Of a DNA stretch of 27,186 bases, positions 22,978 to 27,186 are shown one piece after another. The stretch lies in contig CAZXPG010000018.1 in assembly GCA_964643145.1 (NCBI GenBank), forward strand, positions 1 to 27,186, given 5' to 3'. The position numbers and the translations under genes are program-made. Source of the DNA: CAZXPG01 sp964643145. Lineage in GTDB: Bacteria; Pseudomonadota; Alphaproteobacteria; Rickettsiales; Arcanibacteraceae. The notes under the pieces are model-generated. The model did no database searches. It was not told the origin of the DNA and saw only the letters and a list, made by a program, of their open reading frames with translations. The stretch's first letter is position 1, and each line of letters starts with the position of its first letter.

Positions 22978-24012
22978 ATGGGCAAGAAAGTTTTAATTAC
23001 AGGAATAACCGGGCAGGATGCTGCATATTTAGCCGAGCTATTGTTACATCATGGATATGAGGTATATGGTTCGCGGCGGCGTGGTTCATCTACAAACATG
23101 TGGAGACTGGAAGAATTAGGTGTTGCTGCCGACATCAAAATGTTGGAAATGGATTTAGTTGAATATTCGAATATTCTCCATGTAATCAAAGAACATCAGT
23201 TCGATGAAATCTATAATCTAGCTGCGCAGAGTTTTGTGAGTACGTCATTTATCCAGCCACTCTATACAGCGGAAGTCGATGGATTAGCGGTGTGTCGTCT
23301 TCTTGAGGCAATTAAAAGTTGCAGTCCGCATACGCGTTTTTATCAGGCCTCGACATCGGAAATGTTTGGTAAAGTGCGGGCATTGCCTCAAAAGGAAGAT
23401 ACGCCCTTTTACCCGCGCAGCCCCTATGGGGTAGCTAAGCTTTATGCACATTGGATCACCGTCAATTACCGGGAATCATATGGCGTTTATGCGGTATCTG
23501 GTCTTTTATTTAACCATGAGTCTCCTTTGCGAGGGCAGGAATTTGTTACGCGTAAAATAACGGTTGCGTTAGCGCGCATAAAATATGGGCAACAGGATTA
23601 TCTTGCCCTTGGTAATTTGGAATCTGAGCGCGATTGGGGGTTTGCGGGTGATTATGTTCGTGGAATGTACCAGATGTTGCAACAGGCTAACCCAGAAGAT
23701 TATGTGCTTGCCAGTGGAAAGACTTATAGTGTTCGTACCTTTGTAGAACATGCTGCCTATGTGGCAGGATATGATATTAGCTGGGAAGGAAGTGGAAAAG
23801 AGGAAGTTGGTATTGATAAAAAGACGGGTAAAAAGCTTATTGCTATTAATCCTGCTTTTTACCGTCCCAGTGAAGTTGATATTTTAATAGGTGATGCCAG
23901 CAAGGCCAAACAGCAACTTGGTTGGGAAACAACCGTTTCTTTTGAGCAACTGGTAGCAATGATGATGCAGCGGGAACTAGAACGAGTTAAAGAAGGAATA
24001 TCATTGTATTAG
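22978..24012 (+). CDS. gmd: GDP-mannose 4,6-dehydratase
   Basis: Extended short-chain dehydrogenase that converts GDP-mannose to GDP-4-keto-6-deoxymannose, the precursor of fucose, rhamnose (D) or perosamine. The 344-residue product begins LITGITGQDAAYLAELLL, then has NLAAQSFV, STSEMFG, the catalytic SPYGVAK (Tyr150, Lys154) and the family-specific NHESPLRGQEFVTRKIT. An unusual point is GITGQDA in place of the usual GITGQDG, so the last glycine of the NAD-binding loop is alanine. No fucose synthase, Rmd or perosamine synthase is in the window, so the final sugar is unknown. The stop TAG lies at the left end of an inverted-repeat element (see 24007-24189). Confidence 0.93.
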   Translation: MGKKVLITGITGQDAAYLAELLLHHGYEVYGSRRRGSSTNMWRLEELGVAADIKMLEMDLVEYSNILHVIKEHQFDEIYNLAAQSFVSTSFIQPLYTAEVDGLAVCRLLEAIKSCSPHTRFYQASTSEMFGKVRALPQKEDTPFYPRSPYGVAKLYAHWITVNYRESYGVYAVSGLLFNHESPLRGQEFVTRKITVALARIKYGQQDYLALGNLESERDWGFAGDYVRGMYQMLQQANPEDYVLASGKTYSVRTFVEHAAYVAGYDISWEGSGKEEVGIDKKTGKKLIAINPAFYRPSEVDILIGDASKAKQQLGWETTVSFEQLVAMMMQRELERVKEGISLY

Positions 24013-24040
24013 ACCTCTGTCAAAACTGAGGTTAATATAC

Positions 24041-24079
24041 AATAGTCCAAAACCACTTGAAGACTGGTTTTGGACTATT
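24041..24079. terminator. Perfect 15-bp hairpin after gmd, possible intrinsic terminator
   Basis: AATAGTCCAAAACCA (24041-24055) and TGGTTTTGGACTATT (24065-24079) are exact inverse complements with a 9-nt loop CTTGAAGAC. It is followed by CCTTATTTTTG, a short T-rich tail 5 nt beyond the stem, so it may stop transcription between gmd and manC. The stem is AU-rich and the tail is not immediate, so readthrough is possible. The arms share CCAAAAC with the repeat family at 4349-4392. Confidence 0.6.
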
Positions 24080-24178
24080 CCTTATTTTTGCGTTCCGTCT
24101 CTTCATTCAAGAGCAGTATATAAAAATTTGTCCACCTAAATGACAAGCAAATTTCCTACCAGAATTTACGTTTTTACA

Positions 24179-24183
24179 GAGGT
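24179..24183 (+). promoter_or_regulatory. Ribosome binding site of manC inside the element's right inverted repeat
   Basis: GAGGT at 24179-24183 is 7 nt before the manC ATG at 24191 and is part of the perfect terminal repeat ACAGAGGTCT. No other Shine-Dalgarno sequence is near. It fixes ATG 24191 as the start. Confidence 0.65.
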
Positions 24184-24190
24184 CTAGTAG

Positions 24191-25615
24191 ATGGCATATG
24201 TGCATCCAGTTCTTACTCCGGTTATTCTTGCTGGTGGAAAAGGAGAACGGCTTTGGCCGTTATCCCGTAAACAATATCCGAAACAGATAGTGCCGTTGTT
24301 AACCGAAAAAAGCCTGTTGCAGGAAACGACTAGGCGGGTGGAAGTTCCGTCATTGTTCAGGCCACCCTTAGTTATTTGCGATGAAGACAGTCGTTTTATC
24401 ATCCACGATCAACTGGAAGGCCGTCCGCTGAATAATGTAATTATTGAGCCTGTGGGCAGAAATACCGCGGCTGCCAGTGCGGTGGCGGCACTCTATCTAC
24501 TTGAAGAGAATGCCGATGCGCTCATGCTGCTCTTGCCTTCTGACCATCATGTTGCTGATAATAAGGCGTTTATCCATGCCGTTGGCAAAGCGGTAGAGGT
24601 GGCGCGCTCAGGAAAATTAGTGACATTTGGCATAGTACCCGATAGGCCGGAGACAGGCTATGGCTATATTCTCCAAGGAGAGCCTTACAACGAAGAGGGT
24701 GACTGTTTTATTGTCGATGGTTTTAAGGAGAAACCTGATAAGGCACTCGCAGAAGAATATGTACAATCAGGCAATTATCTCTGGAACAGTGGGATATTCC
24801 TATTGCCTGCTACCTTATATTTGCAGGAACTAGAGCGTTTCTGCCCCGATACCCTTACGCAGGTGCGGGCAGCACTGGAAGGGGCTGAACAAGATTTGGG
24901 TTTTATCCGTTTGGCAAAAGCACCATTTGCCGCCTGTGAAGCAATTTCGATTGACTATGCGGTGATGGAAAACACTCAACATGCTGTGGTTGTTCCCGTA
25001 TCAATGGGTTGGAGTGATTTGGGCGCGTGGGACGCGCTGCTTAGCGCAGACAATAAAGATAATCACGGTAATGCCTGTATAGGTGATGTTATTACCGTGG
25101 ATTGCCATCACAATTATTTGCGGAGTGAAGGAAAACTGCTTGCCGCAGTTGGCTTAGAGCATATGATGGTGGTGAGTACTAGTGATGCCTTGCTGGTTGC
25201 GCCCCTATCAAAGTCTCAAGAGATTAAAAGTCTTACAAAGCAACTTATCCAAGAGGGGCGGAAAGAAGCCGAAAGCCATGTCACCGTATTCCGTCCATGG
25301 GGAAGCTATACGACATTGGTTACACAACCGCATTTCCAGGTGAAGCGTATCATTGTGAAGCAGGGTGGTAGGCTTTCATTACAAAGCCACTATCATCGTT
25401 CAGAACACTGGATTGTGGTAAAAGGTACGGCAAAGGTTACTTGTGGAGAAAAGACGTTTCTATTGCATGAAAGTGAATCTACTTATATACCTACAGCTAT
25501 AAAGCATCGCTTGGAGAACCCTGGGAGAATTGCCCTCGAGCTTATTGAAGTGCAGTCGGGTTCCTATCTAGGTGAAGATGATATTATACGGTATGATGAT
25601 GTTTATGGCAGGTAG
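24191..25615 (+). CDS. manC: Mannose-1-phosphate guanylyltransferase / mannose-6-phosphate isomerase
   Basis: Bifunctional cytoplasmic enzyme that makes GDP-mannose, the substrate for Gmd and for mannosyltransferases. The 474-residue length is normal. The N-terminal nucleotidyltransferase has AGGKGERLWPLSRKQYPKQ (residues 14-32), LLPSDHHV, GYGYI, FKEKPD, WNSGIFL and GWSDLGAWDAL. The C-terminal cupin from about residue 350 has FRPWGSYTTL, QSHYHRSEHWIVVKGTA and the GSYLGEDDIIRYDDVYGR ending typical of type II phosphomannose isomerases. The zinc-binding QxHxHR pattern is present. It follows the element whose end provides its ribosome binding site, and lies 49 nt before ntrX. Confidence 0.95.
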   Translation: MAYVHPVLTPVILAGGKGERLWPLSRKQYPKQIVPLLTEKSLLQETTRRVEVPSLFRPPLVICDEDSRFIIHDQLEGRPLNNVIIEPVGRNTAAASAVAALYLLEENADALMLLLPSDHHVADNKAFIHAVGKAVEVARSGKLVTFGIVPDRPETGYGYILQGEPYNEEGDCFIVDGFKEKPDKALAEEYVQSGNYLWNSGIFLLPATLYLQELERFCPDTLTQVRAALEGAEQDLGFIRLAKAPFAACEAISIDYAVMENTQHAVVVPVSMGWSDLGAWDALLSADNKDNHGNACIGDVITVDCHHNYLRSEGKLLAAVGLEHMMVVSTSDALLVAPLSKSQEIKSLTKQLIQEGRKEAESHVTVFRPWGSYTTLVTQPHFQVKRIIVKQGGRLSLQSHYHRSEHWIVVKGTAKVTCGEKTFLLHESESTYIPTAIKHRLENPGRIALELIEVQSGSYLGEDDIIRYDDVYGR

Positions 25616-25664
25616 AATGCCTGGCAATATTCCATCAGCTTAATTTTTAGCCACTAAATATATT

Positions 25665-27068
25665 ATGTCCCGTGATATTCTGATTGTTGATGATGAAGCC
25701 GATATAAGAGAACTAATATCGGACATACTGAAAGACGAAGGGTATACTACCCGTATGGTTGCAGATAGTATGCATGCTCTTGAGGCTGTCGATGAACAAC
25801 CTCCCACGGTCATGATTCTGGATATCTGGCTACAGGGGAGTGAACTCGATGGGCTAGGAGTGCTTGAGGTGGTGAAGCGTAAACACCCCTATCTGGCCGT
25901 TATTATGATCAGCGGGCATGGAACGGTGGAGACAGCCGTCAATGCCATTAAGCTTGGTGCCTATGACTATATCGAAAAACCTTTCACCGAAGATAAATTA
26001 TGCGTGATGGTAAAACGTGCTGTTGAGGCAAGTAAGCTGCTGAGAGAAAATGCCGAACTCAAGCGGAAGGTGGAAGGAAAATTAGAGCTAGTTGGTTCAT
26101 CGGCTAATATCGTCCAATTGCGTTTAGCTATTGATAAAGTGGCCTCGACCTCCAGCCGTGTAATGATTTTTGGCCAGGCGGGGTCGGGGAAAGAAACCAT
26201 TGCCCGCTTGATTCATCAGAAATCAAAACGTGCGACAGAGCCATTTGTGTTATTGAATGCCTCGACTATTTCGCCAGATAAAGCAGAGATAGAATTATTT
26301 GGCAGTGAAGAAAATAGTGGTATGTTCAGCGAGGCGCGCAAGATTGGTGTGCTAGAGCGTGCCCATGGTGGAACGCTCTTTATTGACGAGGTGGGTGATC
26401 TTCCCATGATCGCGCAGAGCAAGTTATTGCGCTTTCTGCAAGATCAGAGTTTTGAACGGCCAGGAAGCAATAAGATGGTGCGGGCAGATGTACGTGTCAT
26501 TTCTGCTTCTAGCCGTGATTTAAATGAAGAGATTCGGGCAGGGCGTTTCCGTGAAGATTTATTCTACCGCTTAAATGTAGTGCCGCTCAGGGTTGTTCCG
26601 TTGTCGGAACGGCGTGAAGATGTGCCACTTCTCTGCCAGTATTTTCTAACGCAGGCCGCCGAATTTTCTGGCTTACCACTTCGCATGATAGGAGAAGATG
26701 CGCTGGTTGCTATGCAAACCTATAGTTGGCCAGGCAATATTCGCCAGTTGCGTAATGTGATTGAATGGTTGCTTATTATGGCCCCAGGTGGCAAAGATAC
26801 GGTGATACGTGCCACTATGTTGCCGCCAGAAATATTATCGGATGGGGTTAGCATCCAGACACCCGAAACCAATAGCGAAATTATGGCGATGGAACTTCGC
26901 GAGGCACGGGAATTATTTGAACGCCAATATTTGGCCGCGCAGATAAACCGCTTTAATGGCAATATTTCACGCACCTCAGCCTTTGTGGGGATGGAACGCT
27001 CTGCCTTGCATCGGAAGTTGAAGTCACTGAATATCAGTACCGTGGTAGCGAGCAATGATGAGGATTGA
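25665..27068 (+). CDS. ntrX: NtrC-family response regulator NtrX
   Basis: Partner regulator of NtrY. The 467-residue product has a receiver domain (VDDEADIRE, phosphoacceptor Asp53 in MILDIWL, ISGHG, Lys in YIEKPF), an AAA+ domain with Walker A GQAGSGKE near residue 170 and Walker B GGTLFIDEVGDLP near residue 240, FREDLFYRLNVVPLRVVPL, and a C-terminal Fis-type helix-turn-helix (NGNISRTSAFVGMERSALHRKL). Between ELFGSEENSG and GVLERAHGGTLF there is no GAFTGA loop, so sigma54 contact is not expected; this is known of alphaproteobacterial NtrX. The start ATG 25665 has no clear ribosome binding site. It is separated from ntrY by four sugar genes. Confidence 0.93.
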   Translation: MSRDILIVDDEADIRELISDILKDEGYTTRMVADSMHALEAVDEQPPTVMILDIWLQGSELDGLGVLEVVKRKHPYLAVIMISGHGTVETAVNAIKLGAYDYIEKPFTEDKLCVMVKRAVEASKLLRENAELKRKVEGKLELVGSSANIVQLRLAIDKVASTSSRVMIFGQAGSGKETIARLIHQKSKRATEPFVLLNASTISPDKAEIELFGSEENSGMFSEARKIGVLERAHGGTLFIDEVGDLPMIAQSKLLRFLQDQSFERPGSNKMVRADVRVISASSRDLNEEIRAGRFREDLFYRLNVVPLRVVPLSERREDVPLLCQYFLTQAAEFSGLPLRMIGEDALVAMQTYSWPGNIRQLRNVIEWLLIMAPGGKDTVIRATMLPPEILSDGVSIQTPETNSEIMAMELREARELFERQYLAAQINRFNGNISRTSAFVGMERSALHRKLKSLNISTVVASNDED

Positions 27069-27104
27069 CCCCTCTCATCTTATAGTGTTTATTGGTTTAG
27101 TAGT

Positions 27105-27141
27105 AACCTCAGTGTTGGGTAAGCGTTCCATTCCAAAACTG
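27105..27141. repeat. Diverged palindromic repeat (copy C of the intergenic family)
   Basis: Starts 36 nt after ntrX. GTAACCTCAGT-x-TTGG-x-TAAGC and TTCCAAAACTG align without gaps to copy A at 4350-4386, with the same 37-nt spacing. The arms CAGTGTTGG and CCAAAACTG pair with one mismatch, and the outer arm GAGGTT of copy A is lost here, so it is a degraded copy. Confidence 0.6.
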
Positions 27142-27156
27142 TCAACTATTTGAAAA

Positions 27157-27186
27157 ATAATGATTCAAGGCGGCTTGAACCATTAT
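27157..27186. repeat. Hairpin at the right window edge
   Basis: ATAATGATTCAAG (27157-27169) pairs with CTTGAACCATTAT (27174-27186) across loop GCGG with a single mismatch. The window ends at the last base of the stem, so the full extent is unknown. No coding potential is visible in 27069-27186. Confidence 0.6.

Larger units (their letters stand above)
24007..24189. mobile_element. MITE-like element filling the gmd-manC gap
   Basis: TATTAGACCTCTGTCAAAA (24007-24025) matches the reverse complement of 24171-24189 at 17 of 19 positions, with the ten bases AGACCTCTGT (24011-24020) and ACAGAGGTCT (24176-24185) perfect. The element is about 175-183 bp, has no reading frame and contains a strong internal hairpin. 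The ends are flanked by TA, and TTAG/CTAG can be read at the junctions, so either TA or YTAR target duplication is possible. No transposase is present in the window. Left end: supplies the last two bases of the gmd stop. Right end: supplies the manC ribosome binding site. Confidence 0.68.

Overview
The window looks like chromosomal DNA of an alphaproteobacterium of moderate GC content. The evidence is an NtrY/NtrX pair, an NtrX without a recognisable sigma54-contact loop, dusB (nifR3) leading into an NtrC-type Fis domain, an SdhE-Mfd pair and a dnaA-dnaN-recF-gyrB cluster. I cannot assign an order. Genes are tightly packed, with many ATGA-type overlaps and few long gaps. No rRNA, tRNA, CRISPR array or transposase gene was seen.

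Layout. Positions 3-2154 hold the 3' part of citramalate synthase (cimA) and the RNA methyltransferase trmJ. Positions 2155-3548 hold an OmpA-type outer-membrane protein with its own promoter, long leader and intrinsic terminator. Positions 3549-5087 hold an unrecognised 233-residue protein, a long palindromic repeat and a LysE/RhtB exporter. Positions 5108-8883 (minus strand) hold sdhE and mfd, overlapping by 4 nt. Positions 9132-16868 hold rhodanese, dnaA, dnaN, recF, a fused nucleotidyltransferase-HEPN protein, a small exported protein and gyrB, all on the plus strand. Positions 16872-18133 hold dusB overlapped by an 86-residue Fis-like protein. Positions 18264-27068 hold ntrY, four sugar genes (GT-C type membrane protein, DPM1-like GT2, GDP-mannose 4,6-dehydratase, ManC) and ntrX.

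Three things stand out. First, a toxin-antitoxin-like MNT and HEPN pair is fused into one reading frame inside the replication cluster. It keeps both signature motifs: GSx10DxD of the AMP-transferase antitoxin and Rx4HxY of the HEPN toxin. It is followed by a possible Rap1a/Tai-like exported protein. Second, the ntr region is rearranged: no ntrB or full ntrC lies between dusB and ntrY, only a stand-alone NtrC-type DNA-binding domain that recreates the dusB-fis arrangement of gammaproteobacteria, and the ntrY-ntrX pair is split by a GDP-mannose/glycosylation cluster. Third, the gap between gmd and manC is a MITE-like element with near-perfect terminal inverted repeats. Its left end carries part of the gmd stop codon and its right end supplies the Shine-Dalgarno sequence of manC. 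Related palindromic sequences recur after two other genes.
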